A stretch of 64,000 bases of DNA from Maribacter sp. (GTDB lineage: Bacteria > Bacteroidota > Bacteroidia > Flavobacteriales > Flavobacteriaceae): positions 62,001-126,000 of the forward strand of contig DRFI01000018.1 in assembly GCA_011050675.1 (NCBI GenBank), written 5' to 3'. The position numbers were made by a program, and so were the translations under genes. This document shows positions 1 to 10,062 of the stretch, one piece after another (the stretch's first letter is position 1; every line of letters begins with the position of its first letter). The notes beneath the pieces were generated by a model. The model did no database searches. It was not told where the DNA came from and was given only the letters and a program-made list of their open reading frames with translations.

Positions 1-281
1 AAGGTTTTTTAAATTTAAATATCTAGAAAACAGCGAATAACATGCTGTTAGTCTACTTTTTGGGTAAATTGATTTTCATTTTAAAAATGATTGACTTTTG
101 AACCTATTTTACATTCAAAAATACATTGAATTACCTCGAAATTTTGATGATTTTAGTATTCGATTATTGGTTTTTGTGGCGGTGCTAATGATCCTTAAAT
201 CAGTGTGATAGCCGGTTCTAATTACTGATGATCTTTAACTTTTTAAAGTTCTAATTAAGCATGTTTTAGTTGTGCTTAGTT

Positions 282-1253
282 CTAGTCAACATCGTAAGCG
301 ATATGAAAAATAGCATCACCTTGATTAACGATTGGCGATTCATTAATACAAATAATAAATCCGCTTTCCTTGGCTGTTATTTTACGCTCAAAATATCCGA
401 ACGGACCAGAGATATTACCTAACTCAGCTCCCTTTTCTACATTTTGACCCACTTTAACTAAGGGGTGAAACATACCAGAATGTTTAGCTCTTAACCATTT
501 TGAGGCATTTACTAATTTTGGAGTTATTGGCTTTATCGACATTTGTGAAATTTCTTCACTAAAATCGCGCATACCTAAATGTTGCATTACACGTAATGCA
601 CCTACTATACCGGTATCTGTTATTTCTTTGTCTATATGAAGAGATTTACCACCTTCGTAGAGTAGTACTTCTTTATCTAATTGATGCAAGGTTTCACGAA
701 ACGATTTTTCTCTACCTGCAGATTTAACAATAAACTCTGCACCAAAGATCTTAGCCAATGCAAGTCCGTCCTCATCATCCTTATCAATTCGTATTTGTGG
801 AGCGTTAAAACGACTATCTCCGCCAGTATGGTAATCTATACAGCAATCTATAATTGGTGCAATGTCCTTTATTAAGTGATAGGCAAACCTACTCGCTAAA
901 GAACCTCTTAAACTACCAGGAAATACTCTATTTAAATCTCTACCATCGGGAAATTGCCTAGCCTGATTTAGGAACCCGAAAATATTAACTACAGGTATGC
1001 AAATAACCATACCAGATTCTGGTCTGTTATATTTTTTAGAAACAATTTGACGAACAATCTCTACACCGTTAATTTCATTACCGTGAATGCCACCAGTAAT
1101 TAATAGGGTAGGACCATCCTTTTTACCACGCTGTACAATTACCGGAACTTCAATTTTGGTTCTGGTATGTAATTTTGCAATGTCTAAATTCAACTGGGCA
1201 CCTTTGCCTTTCTGTATGGTTTCCCCTAAAACGGTATATTTTTTATTGAACAT
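282..1253 (-). CDS. Succinylglutamate desuccinylase/aspartoacylase (AstE/AspA) family zinc hydrolase
   Basis: This 323-residue protein has the zinc-carboxypeptidase-like fold of the AstE/AspA family. The zinc ligands are visible as GGIHGNE (His57, Glu60) and DYHTGG (His142), and the RDLNRVFPG stretch (about 105-113) is typical of the family. The C-terminal third resembles the beta-domain that caps these enzymes. Family members remove acyl groups from N-acylated amino acids or peptides, but the substrate cannot be read from sequence. There is no signal peptide, so it is cytoplasmic. The 281 bases to its left hold no recognisable gene. It is separated from the glycan locus by a hairpin at 1362-1404 and is probably transcribed alone or with genes beyond the left edge. 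Family assignment is firm; substrate is unknown. Confidence 0.85.
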   Translation of the reverse strand: MFNKKYTVLGETIQKGKGAQLNLDIAKLHTRTKIEVPVIVQRGKKDGPTLLITGGIHGNEINGVEIVRQIVSKKYNRPESGMVICIPVVNIFGFLNQARQFPDGRDLNRVFPGSLRGSLASRFAYHLIKDIAPIIDCCIDYHTGGDSRFNAPQIRIDKDDEDGLALAKIFGAEFIVKSAGREKSFRETLHQLDKEVLLYEGGKSLHIDKEITDTGIVGALRVMQHLGMRDFSEEISQMSIKPITPKLVNASKWLRAKHSGMFHPLVKVGQNVEKGAELGNISGPFGYFERKITAKESGFIICINESPIVNQGDAIFHIAYDVD

Positions 1254-1352
1254 TTCTGCTGGCGTAAGTTTAGTATTTTCTGTATAACTTAAATAGTTCC
1301 AATTTGTTATATCTCAGAGGGCAAAATTAGTGCATAAAATACTAGCCTGGCT

Positions 1353-1404
1353 AAAAAAAAGAAACACGAATAATGGAATCTTTTAGATTCTATTATTCAT
1401 GTTT
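1353..1404 (-). terminator. Rho-independent terminator at the end of the xylan locus
   Basis: Arms 1362-1380 and 1386-1404 pair over about 18 bp, with one G-U and one A-C mismatch, around a 5-nt loop. On the minus strand the hairpin is followed by a U-run, seen as the A-run at 1353-1360 on the plus strand. It lies 24 bases past the GH43 stop codon, so it should end the transcript of the locus. Confidence 0.75.
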
Positions 1405-1427
1405 ATAAGAACATACTCCTATGTAAG

Positions 1428-2447
1428 TTATGAACTATAGGGAGTGATAGTTTTAATATGACCGTCTGCTTGATGTTCTAATTCTACCATTTTTACAGAG
1501 CGTAAATGTGTTACGCCTTTAGAAAGGCTGCTGTCGTGATAGAATAAATAGAATTTATCTTCTACTTGACAAATAGAGTGATGCGATGTCCAACCCACTA
1601 CTGGTTCTAGAATTCTACCGCCGTATGTAAATGGTCCGTAAGGATTGTCGCCAATAGCGTAGCAAATGAAGTGTGTATCGCCTGTAGAATATGAAAAATA
1701 ATATTTGCCATTATACTTGTGCATCCATGATGCTTCAAAGAATCTACGATCATTATCACCTTCTAATAATAGTTCCCCATTTTCGTCAAGAATCTCTATT
1801 TGTTTAGGTTCTTCCGTAAATTCCAATAAATCATCGGTCATCTTTGCGACGATAGGCAATAGAGCAGGCTCATTAGGTTTAGGTAGCTCGTTGTTCGTAT
1901 TATATACATTGTTACGGTATTTCTGTAACTGTCCGCCCCAAATGCCTCCAAAATACATGTAATAGCTTCCGTCTTCATCCTCAAAAACAGCTGGGTCAAT
2001 GGTATAGCTACCTTTTATTGCTTCTGGTTCGGGAGTAAATGGTCCTGTTGGATTATCTGAAACTGCTACACCGATTTGGAAAATTCCATCTGCTTTTTTC
2101 GCGGGAAAATATAAATAGTACTTTCCATTTTTATGAGCAGCATCTGGAGCCCACATTTGTTTTTCTGCCCATGCAACATCTTTTACATGAAGTGCAACGC
2201 CATGATCTGTAGCTTCACCATTTTCATTATCTACGGAAATAACGTGATAATCTTCCATTGCGAAATGACTTCCTAAATCATCAAAAGGAATATTTGATTC
2301 TATATCATGAGAAGGATATATGTAGATTTTTCCATTAAAATAATGTGCAGAAGGATCTGCGGTATATATGTGACTTACCAAAGGTTTTGAAATTGCCTTT
2401 TCGTTCAGTTGATCAAAATCAATGTGGTTAATGCTATCTTCTGGCAT
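1428..2447 (-). CDS. Glycoside hydrolase family 43 (beta-xylosidase / alpha-L-arabinofuranosidase type)
   Basis: The 339 residues form a single five-bladed beta-propeller of GH43. The expected catalytic triad is visible: general base Asp31 in TADPSAH, the pKa-modulating Asp151 in IDPAVFEDEDG, and general acid Glu238 in FFEASW. There is no signal peptide, so the enzyme should act in the cytoplasm on imported short xylo-oligosaccharides, releasing xylose or arabinose. The start codon lies 2 bases after the stop of the symporter gene, so the two are translated together. It is the last gene of the locus. GH43 contains several specificities and the exact one cannot be decided from sequence; the neighbouring GH10 xylanase argues for xylan side chains or xylobiose. 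Confidence 0.9.
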   Translation of the reverse strand: MPEDSINHIDFDQLNEKAISKPLVSHIYTADPSAHYFNGKIYIYPSHDIESNIPFDDLGSHFAMEDYHVISVDNENGEATDHGVALHVKDVAWAEKQMWAPDAAHKNGKYYLYFPAKKADGIFQIGVAVSDNPTGPFTPEPEAIKGSYTIDPAVFEDEDGSYYMYFGGIWGGQLQKYRNNVYNTNNELPKPNEPALLPIVAKMTDDLLEFTEEPKQIEILDENGELLLEGDNDRRFFEASWMHKYNGKYYFSYSTGDTHFICYAIGDNPYGPFTYGGRILEPVVGWTSHHSICQVEDKFYLFYHDSSLSKGVTHLRSVKMVELEHQADGHIKTITPYSS

Positions 2448-2449
2448 AC

Positions 2450-3901
2450 TTAAGCTTTTCTTCTAGTTATTAAATCTTGTTCTATTTGAGTTTCCATTTT
2501 TTTATTTATTTCATAGAGAAATAATAAAGCTATTGCGACGAAAAATGAAACTGCAGGATATATGCTTACTAGCATTTTTATACCCTGTATGGCGCTTTCT
2601 GGCTGTATGATCGCTTCGTTAGCGGCAAATTTCTTAGGTATATAATTATAAATTCCCAAAACCCAAGTAACTAAAGAGCTACCAATGGTTAGCCCCAATT
2701 TTAGACCTATCATCATTGCAGAAAATATAATGGCCGTAGCGCGTCTGTTATTTTTCCATTCGGAGTAATCAGCTACATCTGCAATCATTGCCCATAATAG
2801 CGGGATGGTGATACCGTAGAAAAACCCATGTAATATTTGGGATAAGAACATTAGCTCTACAGAGGTGGGTGCAAAAAAGTAAAATACAGCAATGAATATG
2901 GTAGAGACAAATAGTGCTGCACCAAAAACATCACGTTTACCATATTTATCTGCCAAGCCCTTGGATAATGATATCCCAACAATCATAAATATAATACCAC
3001 CTGCGTTGAAAAGTCCAAAACCAGCAGAAATTGGGTTGTCGCCAAAGAAATCTACTCCTATATTTTTAAGTCCGTTTAAAATGGGACCTATAAATTCTGC
3101 TAAACTCGCAGCATCTACATAATTTTCAAAATAATACACATAAGAACCACCTTTCATGGCTAATGTAATAAAAACCAAAGTGGTTAAAACTAACATGATG
3201 ATCCAGGGCTTGTTCTTTACTAAATCACCTAAATCCTCTTTGAAACTAGATTTCTGATCTATAGTTGGTATGACTCTTTCTTTGGTAGTAAAAAAGGTGA
3301 TTAACAGCATTACCGTTCCGATGATAGCTAAATAGGTCATTACAATTTCAATACCGACCGCTTTGTCTCCGTCACCTGCATATTGTATGATTGGAAGCAT
3401 AAACACCTGCACAAAGAATTGAGCAAACATTACCGCCACAAAACGGTATGAGGAAATACTATTACGTTCTTTCATGCTACCCGTAATTACACCACTTAAA
3501 GCAGCATACGGTAAATTATTGGCAGCGTATAATAATAAGAGTAGGGTGTAGGTTACCGCAGCATAGACTACTTTACCTGAATAGTCAAAATTAGGGGTGC
3601 TAAAAGCTAATAACGCAACAACACCTAATGGAATAGATGTAAATAAGATCCATGGTCTAAATTTACCCCACTTACTTCTGGTTCTGTCTGCCAATGCGCC
3701 TACAATAGGATTAAATGCAAATGCCGCGACCATACCAACTACAAATATTATTAACGATGCATCGTTAGTTTCTAGACCGTAAATATCTGTATAGAAATAA
3801 GCTAGATAGGTAACCAAGGTCTGGAAAACCAAGTTTGCGGATAAGTCTCCTAAAGAATACCCGATTTTCTCCTTAAGAGATATTTTATGATCGTTGTTCA
3901 T
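2450..3901 (-). CDS. GPH-family (glycoside-pentoside-hexuronide) cation:sugar symporter
   Basis: A 483-residue protein with about twelve hydrophobic segments. It begins with the family-typical stretch SLKEKIGYSLGDLSANL and carries the loop ADRTRSKWGKFRPWI after the second helix, the signature region of GPH symporters such as XynB/XylP. It should carry xylo-oligosaccharides or xylosides across the inner membrane with Na+ or H+. It sits between the GH10 lipoprotein (23-nt gap) and the cytoplasmic GH43 (2-nt gap), which fits a relay from periplasmic cleavage to import to cytoplasmic hydrolysis. Family is clear; the sugar is inferred from context. Confidence 0.9.
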   Translation of the reverse strand: MNNDHKISLKEKIGYSLGDLSANLVFQTLVTYLAYFYTDIYGLETNDASLIIFVVGMVAAFAFNPIVGALADRTRSKWGKFRPWILFTSIPLGVVALLAFSTPNFDYSGKVVYAAVTYTLLLLLYAANNLPYAALSGVITGSMKERNSISSYRFVAVMFAQFFVQVFMLPIIQYAGDGDKAVGIEIVMTYLAIIGTVMLLITFFTTKERVIPTIDQKSSFKEDLGDLVKNKPWIIMLVLTTLVFITLAMKGGSYVYYFENYVDAASLAEFIGPILNGLKNIGVDFFGDNPISAGFGLFNAGGIIFMIVGISLSKGLADKYGKRDVFGAALFVSTIFIAVFYFFAPTSVELMFLSQILHGFFYGITIPLLWAMIADVADYSEWKNNRRATAIIFSAMMIGLKLGLTIGSSLVTWVLGIYNYIPKKFAANEAIIQPESAIQGIKMLVSIYPAVSFFVAIALLFLYEINKKMETQIEQDLITRRKA

Positions 3902-3924
3902 TTTGTAGTATTTGGTTCGTTTGA

Positions 3925-5079
3925 TTAGAGTGTGCTATCCTTTGCAACTTCGAGTACACTGTAATATGCTGCTTTTTGATTGTACTCCCTATCAAATAAC
4001 AATGGGTAGTTTGTTCTATCTTCTATTGGCCAACTGTTTAACCACGACACACCGTCGTTGATACCCCAAAAAGTAACCCTGCTAATTTTATCGCTGTGTT
4101 TTTTAAATAAGCTGAAGATGTCTTTATAGCGTTGTGCTAATTGTGTGTTGACAGCGTCTGGTAATTCTTTAGTGTAGGGATTCATGTGTTCACTTCCTTT
4201 AAAGTTTTGACTAACCTCAGCACCTTCTAGATCCCATGGATTTGGAAGTACAGTGATATCAAATTCCGTAATCATTACTTGAATGCCTAAATCGGAATAT
4301 TCTAAAATACTTGTTTCAATTTCCTCTAATGTTGGATCTTCTAAACCCCAATGTGCTTGCATTCCAATACCATCTATTTTAACACCGCTTTCTTGTAGGT
4401 CTTTAACCAACTTAATTGCACCAGCTCTCTTTTCTTTGCGGGTCATGTTATAATCATTGTAATAAAGTTCTGCTTTTGGGTCGGCCTCTTGTGCCCATTG
4501 GAAAGAATTGGTCAAATATTCTGGGCCTAATTGCTCTAGAAAAATTGAATTTCTTAAGGTGCCATCTTCGTTTAGCGCTTCGTTTACAACATCCCAACCA
4601 TGTATTTTACCTGAATATCGAGCAGCAATAGTTTGAACGTGATTTTTTAAACTAGCTGATAATTCCTCTTTTGATTCTAATTTTTTAACCCAACCTGCAA
4701 GTTGACTATGCCAAACGAGGTTGTGCCCTATAAAAGCAATATCATTTTTGGTGCTAAAATCGATATACTTATCTGCGGTCTCAAATTCAAACTTACCTTG
4801 CTCAGGTTCCATATACATCCACTTCATTGAATTTTCTGGTGTAATGGTATTGTATTCTGATAATACAATTTGTTCGCCAAGACTGTCTTTTTTTGAAACA
4901 AGGTTGTCGTTAACTGCGCTCCCAATTAAAAAATAATTTTTAAAAGCTTCTTTAAGGGTGGGTTCTTTTTGAACTTCAACAGTTGTCTTTTTCTCCCCAC
5001 AGCCAATCATTAATGTTGAAGCTAGTAAAAAGGTTAATTTAAGGCTTGTTTTATGTTTAGACTTTAAAATATTTTTCAT
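3925..5079 (-). CDS. Endo-1,4-beta-xylanase, glycoside hydrolase family 10, lipoprotein
   Basis: GH10 retaining xylanase of 384 residues. The acid/base Glu167 is in WDVVNEAL and the nucleophile Glu272 in ITEFDIT; the substrate-binding GHNLVWHSQ motif is also present. The N-terminus has basic residues, a hydrophobic stretch and the lipobox LMIGC with Cys27, so it is a lipoprotein exposed to the periplasm or outer membrane. It cleaves the xylan backbone into short oligosaccharides. It lies 204 bases downstream of the sensor-regulator gene and 23 bases upstream of the symporter. There is no carbohydrate-binding module, so it is a single-domain enzyme probably acting on chains already captured by SusC/SusD. 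Confidence 0.95.
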   Translation of the reverse strand: MKNILKSKHKTSLKLTFLLASTLMIGCGEKKTTVEVQKEPTLKEAFKNYFLIGSAVNDNLVSKKDSLGEQIVLSEYNTITPENSMKWMYMEPEQGKFEFETADKYIDFSTKNDIAFIGHNLVWHSQLAGWVKKLESKEELSASLKNHVQTIAARYSGKIHGWDVVNEALNEDGTLRNSIFLEQLGPEYLTNSFQWAQEADPKAELYYNDYNMTRKEKRAGAIKLVKDLQESGVKIDGIGMQAHWGLEDPTLEEIETSILEYSDLGIQVMITEFDITVLPNPWDLEGAEVSQNFKGSEHMNPYTKELPDAVNTQLAQRYKDIFSLFKKHSDKISRVTFWGINDGVSWLNSWPIEDRTNYPLLFDREYNQKAAYYSVLEVAKDSTL

Positions 5080-5283
5080 GATTTTTCTAGTTGTTTTTTG
5101 TTTTTAGTAGGGGTTTAAAAATACAATCTAGAACCATCTTTCATTGTAATATTTGATGCATTAGATAGGAATCTTGTTGCATCATAGGGTAGGGCGGTGG
5201 TTAAATTTGATTATTAAGAAGATTTGGCTTTGAAAAATCAAGGTATATATAATTATAAGCCTAAGGGGGAATCATATTCTTAC

Positions 5284-8200
5284 TTACTGTGAATTTCCCT
5301 TTAGTTCCGTTGGAAGTATACCAAACTCATTCTTGAAACATTTGCTAAAGTAAGATGCAGATGAAAAACCAACTTTAAAACCAACCTCACTAATAGATTC
5401 ACTTCCACTTTCTATCATTTGCTTCGCTTTTTTAAGTCTTATTTTTCTGATGAGTTCGGTGGCGGTCATCCCAGTAATGGCCTTTATTTTTCTATATAAT
5501 TGACTTCTACTTAAAGACATGTCGTCAGCTAAATGTTCAACGTTTAAATCTGGTTCTCCTAAATTTTCGTTTACATAATCGAGCACTTTTTGCATAAATG
5601 TTTTATCTAAACTAGTCGTGTTTTCGAGTAGGGTTATCTTATTCTCCTCGTTTATGTTCTTTTCTATAAATTGTTGGCGAGTCTCAATTAGGCGCTTTAT
5701 ATATGATTTTAATAATTTCATTTCAAAAGGCTTATTGAGGTATGCGTCTGCACCAGAATCTATACCTTTTATTTTGTCACTGCTCATCGCTTTAGCGGTA
5801 AGCATTAAAACAGGGATATGACTTGTTTTTAAATTTTCTTTAATGTGTGTACAAAACTCAAAACCATCCATTTCTGGCATAATAACATCTGAAATTATTA
5901 AATCTGGTATTCCCTTAAGTGCCATTTGTAAGCCGGTTTTACCATTTTCAGCTTCTACAACAGTATACTCTGTTCTAAGTTTATTTTTTAAATAATTTCT
6001 AAGCTCAATATTGTCTTCGACCACTAAAATGGTCTTTTTGTTTTCAATTTCTAGATTGCTTATTTGATTAAGCCTTTGGTCTTCTTCTAAACGTTCTTCT
6101 TCAATATCTATACTTAAAACTTTCCCTGATGGGATGGATATTTCTGATGATTGAAAATGGTCTTTGCCCAAGGGAAATAATAAAGTAAATTTTGTTCCTT
6201 CATTTACTTCACTGGTTACCTCGACAATGCCCTTATGCATCTGCACAAAACTTTGGACCAGTTCAAGACCAATACCCGTACCTGATCCACCAAAGTATTG
6301 CTGGCTTTTATTTGTAGCTTGATAGAACCTTTTGAAAATATGGTCAATATCGTCTTTGCTAATACCTAACCCTGTGTCTTCTATACTTATTTCTAAGGCA
6401 TTATGCATTTTAGAATCATCTAATAGCGGAAAAACTACTTTGTTTTTATGTGAGTAAATTCCTAAGGTAATTACACCGCTCTCTGGTGTTGCTTTAAAGG
6501 AGTTGGATAATAAGTTGAAAATGATTTTTTCCAATAATCCTGGATCTCCCCAGAAATCCATTTCGTTATCATCATCGGTTTCGGTAGTAAGTAGTATGTT
6601 TTTTTCAAAGGCCTCTTCTTCAAAGTGCTTGGTAATTTCCTTTACAAATTTATAAGCGTCTATTTTTGAAGTGTTCAATGTCATTTTATGAATATGGAGT
6701 TTTCTAAAATCCATTAATTCATCAATAAGGGTTTTAAGTCTTTGGGCATTTCTGTAGATGATTCTATGCTTTTCTTTTAACCCTTTATTTAGTTTGTAAT
6801 TATTAGTCTCCATGATATCGATAATAGGATTCATGATAAGGGTGAGGGGAGTCCTAAATTCGTGGGAAATATTGGTGAAAAATTGAATTTTCTTTTCGTT
6901 TAAAACCTCTTCTTGTTGGCGTTGAGATCTTTCTAATTTAATGATTTGTCTTTCTTCTCTTCGCTTATTCAGTATCCAATTAATTAATAAAATAAGACTA
7001 ATGAATGCTATCATATAACCAAATATTGCCCATGTAGTAGCCCACCATGGCGCAATTATGGTAATTGGTAATTTTAATGAGTTCTCTGCCCAAACACCAT
7101 CATTGTTGGAGGCTTTTACATGAAAGATATAATCACCAGGGCTTAGGTTGGTATATGTGGCAGTTCTTGTATTACCCACATAATTCCAATTATTTTCTAA
7201 GCCCTCCAAGTAATAAGCATAATTATTGTTATTTGCCCTAGTGTAATTGATGGCTGCAAATTCTAAAGTAAATACATACTGCTTTGGTTTGAGTGTAACA
7301 TGTTCTACTTCTGCAATATTCTTTTGTATTGGAGAATCTAATTCATTTGGTTTTACAGATTTGTTGAATAACTTAAAATCTGTAAAATATACCTCAGGCT
7401 TATTTTCATTTTTGATAATGTTTTTTGGGTCGAAGTAATCAATTCCCTCATAATTGCCAAAATATAACACGCCGTCTTTATCTTTTGTAACAGCATTATA
7501 ATTAAAGTTGTTAGCTAACAACCCATCATTTTTATTGTAATTATCAATTTCTTTGGTAGTGGTATTTAGCATGGAAAGCCCTGTATCTCCACTTACCCAA
7601 ATATTCTTATTATCATCTTCCATTATAGAAGATATATTTTCTAGATTAAGACCGTTATCTGTATCGAACCATTCAACATCGTTAGTATTGGTGTTTATCT
7701 TGCATATGCCCTTACCATAAGTTCCTAGCCAAATATTGTGATTGTGATCTTCAAATAAAGCTCTAGAGTTGATATTGTTTTGTACTGAGTCTAAATGTGT
7801 AATTATTTCCTTAAATACTTCTGTTTTGTACGTATTGCTTTTAGTTAAGTGTGTTCTAATAAGTCCGTTAGGTCCTCCTATCCAAATATGATCTTTATGG
7901 TCGATTAGTACGGTACGAATATGTCTTTCTTTGCCTAATGATTTATTGAATGAGGCATTGGCATGGTTATTTATAACTTGAGACTTAGGGTCAAAAGAGT
8001 GTAATCCTCCAAAAAAAGTTGATATCCAGATGTTGCCGTTAGAATCTTCGGCAAAACCAGTAACACTATTAGAAGATAAGGCACCTTGTGTATTCTCAAT
8101 GGTGTAGTTGATTATTTTAGATCTATTTTTTGGAAGATAATATATACCTGAACTCCAGGTTCCTGCCCAAATATTTTCATTTGTATCTATGAAGAGAGTT

Positions 8201-9447
8201 TGAATATCTAAATTTTCAAGCGCCTTATAGTTTTTGTACTTATCATCAGACAAATGGGTGAATTCTTGTGTTTCAGGATTGAATTTATCTATGCCGCCAC
8301 CATCCATTCCTATCCAAAAATTATTCTCATTGTCTTGTACTATGCCGGTTACAGATGGCGATTGTAGCGAGTTTACACTGTATGGCAAGCTTTGAAGATG
8401 AGAGAATTTATCATGTAATTTATCAAAGACTCCAATTCCTTTATTATAATAACCTAACCATATTCTCTCTTGGTCATCTATAAAAATTGACCAAATAGAA
8501 TTTGAACGAATACTATTTGGGTCAAATTTGTCATAGGTGTAATTGTAGATGGTATTGCCTATATTATCTACAACAAAAACTCCGTCATTTTCAGTGGCGC
8601 AGATAATGGTATTATCCTTTAGTTTTTTGATGTCAAATATTCGCTTGCCGGTAAATGAAAATTGCTCGGAATAATATGAGCCTTTTTTTTGTTTTTTGAG
8701 CTTTAATAGTCCCATGGTATATGTACCAGCCCAAATGGTGTTGTCTTTATCTATTAATAGTGATTGTATCGCAAAAGAATTACCATTTATCTCAGTATTA
8801 ATCTGTTGTCTACTCAATAGTTTTCTATCGGCATCATAAATGAACAATCCTAAATTAGAACCAATCATTATATTGCCATCTGGTAAGGGAATTATAGCGT
8901 TTATTACCGATTTAGAGCCTTTAGATGAGGAATCATCCTTAATTTCATGAGGTACTAAAGTTTCTGCGTTTAAAGTATATAAACCATGAGCTTGTGTGCC
9001 AATAAATAGATTGCCATTACCGTCTTCATTAATAGAAAATATGGGTGCGTTGTCTATCCTAGAATTAGCTTTTTCACTTTTTATTTTTTCAAATATATCT
9101 AATGTCCTATCGTAAAGGTTTAATCCTTCTTGAGTGCCAATCCAAATATTCTTTTTTGAATCTAAAAAGATGGTGTTGATTATAGAGCTATTTATAGAAG
9201 TGCTATCGTTTGGATTATGTTTAAATGCTTTTAAATCGGTACCATTATAATTATATAGCCCCTCACCATATGTCGCTATCCATATTAAACCATGGTTATC
9301 TTGGAGTATTTCGGTAATGGCACTTTTCGGTATACCATCATCTATAGCTACGAAACTATACCTATCTGTAGCTGTTTGGGCATTTCCCGAAAAGGTTAAT
9401 GCCATGAATAGGAGTATAGATAATATGTTGAGATTGATATACTTCAT
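5284..9447 (-). CDS. Hybrid two-component system sensor/regulator (HTCS) for the xylan locus
   Basis: All parts of a phosphorelay sit in one 1387-residue protein. In order: a signal peptide (1 to about 23); some twelve or more two-component-propeller repeats with the recurrent pattern D..G.IWIGT, forming two beta-propellers to about 715; a Y_Y_Y domain (about 720-795); one membrane helix (about 797-822); HisKA with His862 in ISHEFRTPLT; HATPase_c with GGSGTGIGLELV; a receiver with Asp1187 in SDVIMPEMDG; and an AraC-type helix-turn-helix at the C-terminus. In Bacteroidota, HTCS proteins bind oligosaccharides in the periplasm and activate the adjacent SusC/SusD locus. Here the likely ligand is a xylo-oligosaccharide. 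The full length and intact phospho-acceptor residues suggest a functional protein. Confidence 0.95.
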   Translation of the reverse strand: MKYINLNILSILLFMALTFSGNAQTATDRYSFVAIDDGIPKSAITEILQDNHGLIWIATYGEGLYNYNGTDLKAFKHNPNDSTSINSSIINTIFLDSKKNIWIGTQEGLNLYDRTLDIFEKIKSEKANSRIDNAPIFSINEDGNGNLFIGTQAHGLYTLNAETLVPHEIKDDSSSKGSKSVINAIIPLPDGNIMIGSNLGLFIYDADRKLLSRQQINTEINGNSFAIQSLLIDKDNTIWAGTYTMGLLKLKKQKKGSYYSEQFSFTGKRIFDIKKLKDNTIICATENDGVFVVDNIGNTIYNYTYDKFDPNSIRSNSIWSIFIDDQERIWLGYYNKGIGVFDKLHDKFSHLQSLPYSVNSLQSPSVTGIVQDNENNFWIGMDGGGIDKFNPETQEFTHLSDDKYKNYKALENLDIQTLFIDTNENIWAGTWSSGIYYLPKNRSKIINYTIENTQGALSSNSVTGFAEDSNGNIWISTFFGGLHSFDPKSQVINNHANASFNKSLGKERHIRTVLIDHKDHIWIGGPNGLIRTHLTKSNTYKTEVFKEIITHLDSVQNNINSRALFEDHNHNIWLGTYGKGICKINTNTNDVEWFDTDNGLNLENISSIMEDDNKNIWVSGDTGLSMLNTTTKEIDNYNKNDGLLANNFNYNAVTKDKDGVLYFGNYEGIDYFDPKNIIKNENKPEVYFTDFKLFNKSVKPNELDSPIQKNIAEVEHVTLKPKQYVFTLEFAAINYTRANNNNYAYYLEGLENNWNYVGNTRTATYTNLSPGDYIFHVKASNNDGVWAENSLKLPITIIAPWWATTWAIFGYMIAFISLILLINWILNKRREERQIIKLERSQRQQEEVLNEKKIQFFTNISHEFRTPLTLIMNPIIDIMETNNYKLNKGLKEKHRIIYRNAQRLKTLIDELMDFRKLHIHKMTLNTSKIDAYKFVKEITKHFEEEAFEKNILLTTETDDDNEMDFWGDPGLLEKIIFNLLSNSFKATPESGVITLGIYSHKNKVVFPLLDDSKMHNALEISIEDTGLGISKDDIDHIFKRFYQATNKSQQYFGGSGTGIGLELVQSFVQMHKGIVEVTSEVNEGTKFTLLFPLGKDHFQSSEISIPSGKVLSIDIEEERLEEDQRLNQISNLEIENKKTILVVEDNIELRNYLKNKLRTEYTVVEAENGKTGLQMALKGIPDLIISDVIMPEMDGFEFCTHIKENLKTSHIPVLMLTAKAMSSDKIKGIDSGADAYLNKPFEMKLLKSYIKRLIETRQQFIEKNINEENKITLLENTTSLDKTFMQKVLDYVNENLGEPDLNVEHLADDMSLSRSQLYRKIKAITGMTATELIRKIRLKKAKQMIESGSESISEVGFKVGFSSASYFSKCFKNEFGILPTELKGNSQ

Positions 9448-10062
9448 TTTAAACTAAAAATGTTTCACGATAGGTTACTGGTTTTGACTTTAAATAGTAG
9501 TGGTTCTTTTTTAATTAATTGCAACGTGGTTTAATGTCTGGTGCTAATGAAAATTTAAGCGCTTCAGTCCCATATAATTTCACCATTCCGTTTCATTAAT
9601 TATTGGCTTTTTGGGCACATTACCTTTAAACTTAAGATTTTTTTTATTTAAAAACTGTTTACCAATGTAGTCAAGCAATTACGCTGCAGATTTGTAAATG
9701 CCTTAAAATTAAATCGATATCGCTGTTTGTTATGGAACTACTAGGGGCAAAGGGCTTTATGTTGCTTAAATTAATGTCTGATAATAATTACGATAACCTT
9801 TTCGTCAATTCCACTTTGTAAGTTGTACATAGCGTTTGTTTTGGTACTAAAAAGGGGGGGATTCTTATCTCTTTGAGTGATACCTATAGCTTTTGAAGCT
9901 CAGAAATTTAATATTTTTGATAGGTGTATTTTCAAAGTCAACTAAAAGAATTTCATAGAAGTATAACTTGAAATTCTAAAAAAGTAAACTTAATGCCATT
10001 AAAAAAGCAGCATGTGAAAACATGCTGCCTTAATCAAACTAAACTAACTCAATATAATAGTT
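9448..10062. other. Long intergenic region between the sensor gene and susD
   Basis: These 615 bases hold the susD terminator at the right end and the upstream region of the sensor gene at the left. I see no RNA gene and no convincing promoter motif of the TAnnTTTG type facing the sensor gene. The only open frame found is a 29-codon one at 9732-9821 without coding character. The length suggests the sensor is transcribed from its own promoter, separately from susCD. Confidence 0.5.
10001..10028 (-). terminator. Terminator downstream of susD
   Basis: A perfect 9-bp stem (10007-10015 with 10020-10028) closes a 4-nt loop. It is followed on the minus strand by a U-run (A-run 10001-10006). It lies just past the susD stop and should separate susCD from the sensor gene. 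Confidence 0.85.

Noticed and set aside
9732..9821. A 29-codon open frame in the gap before the HTCS gene
   Set aside because: Random-looking composition, no promoter-like element at the right place and no companion features.
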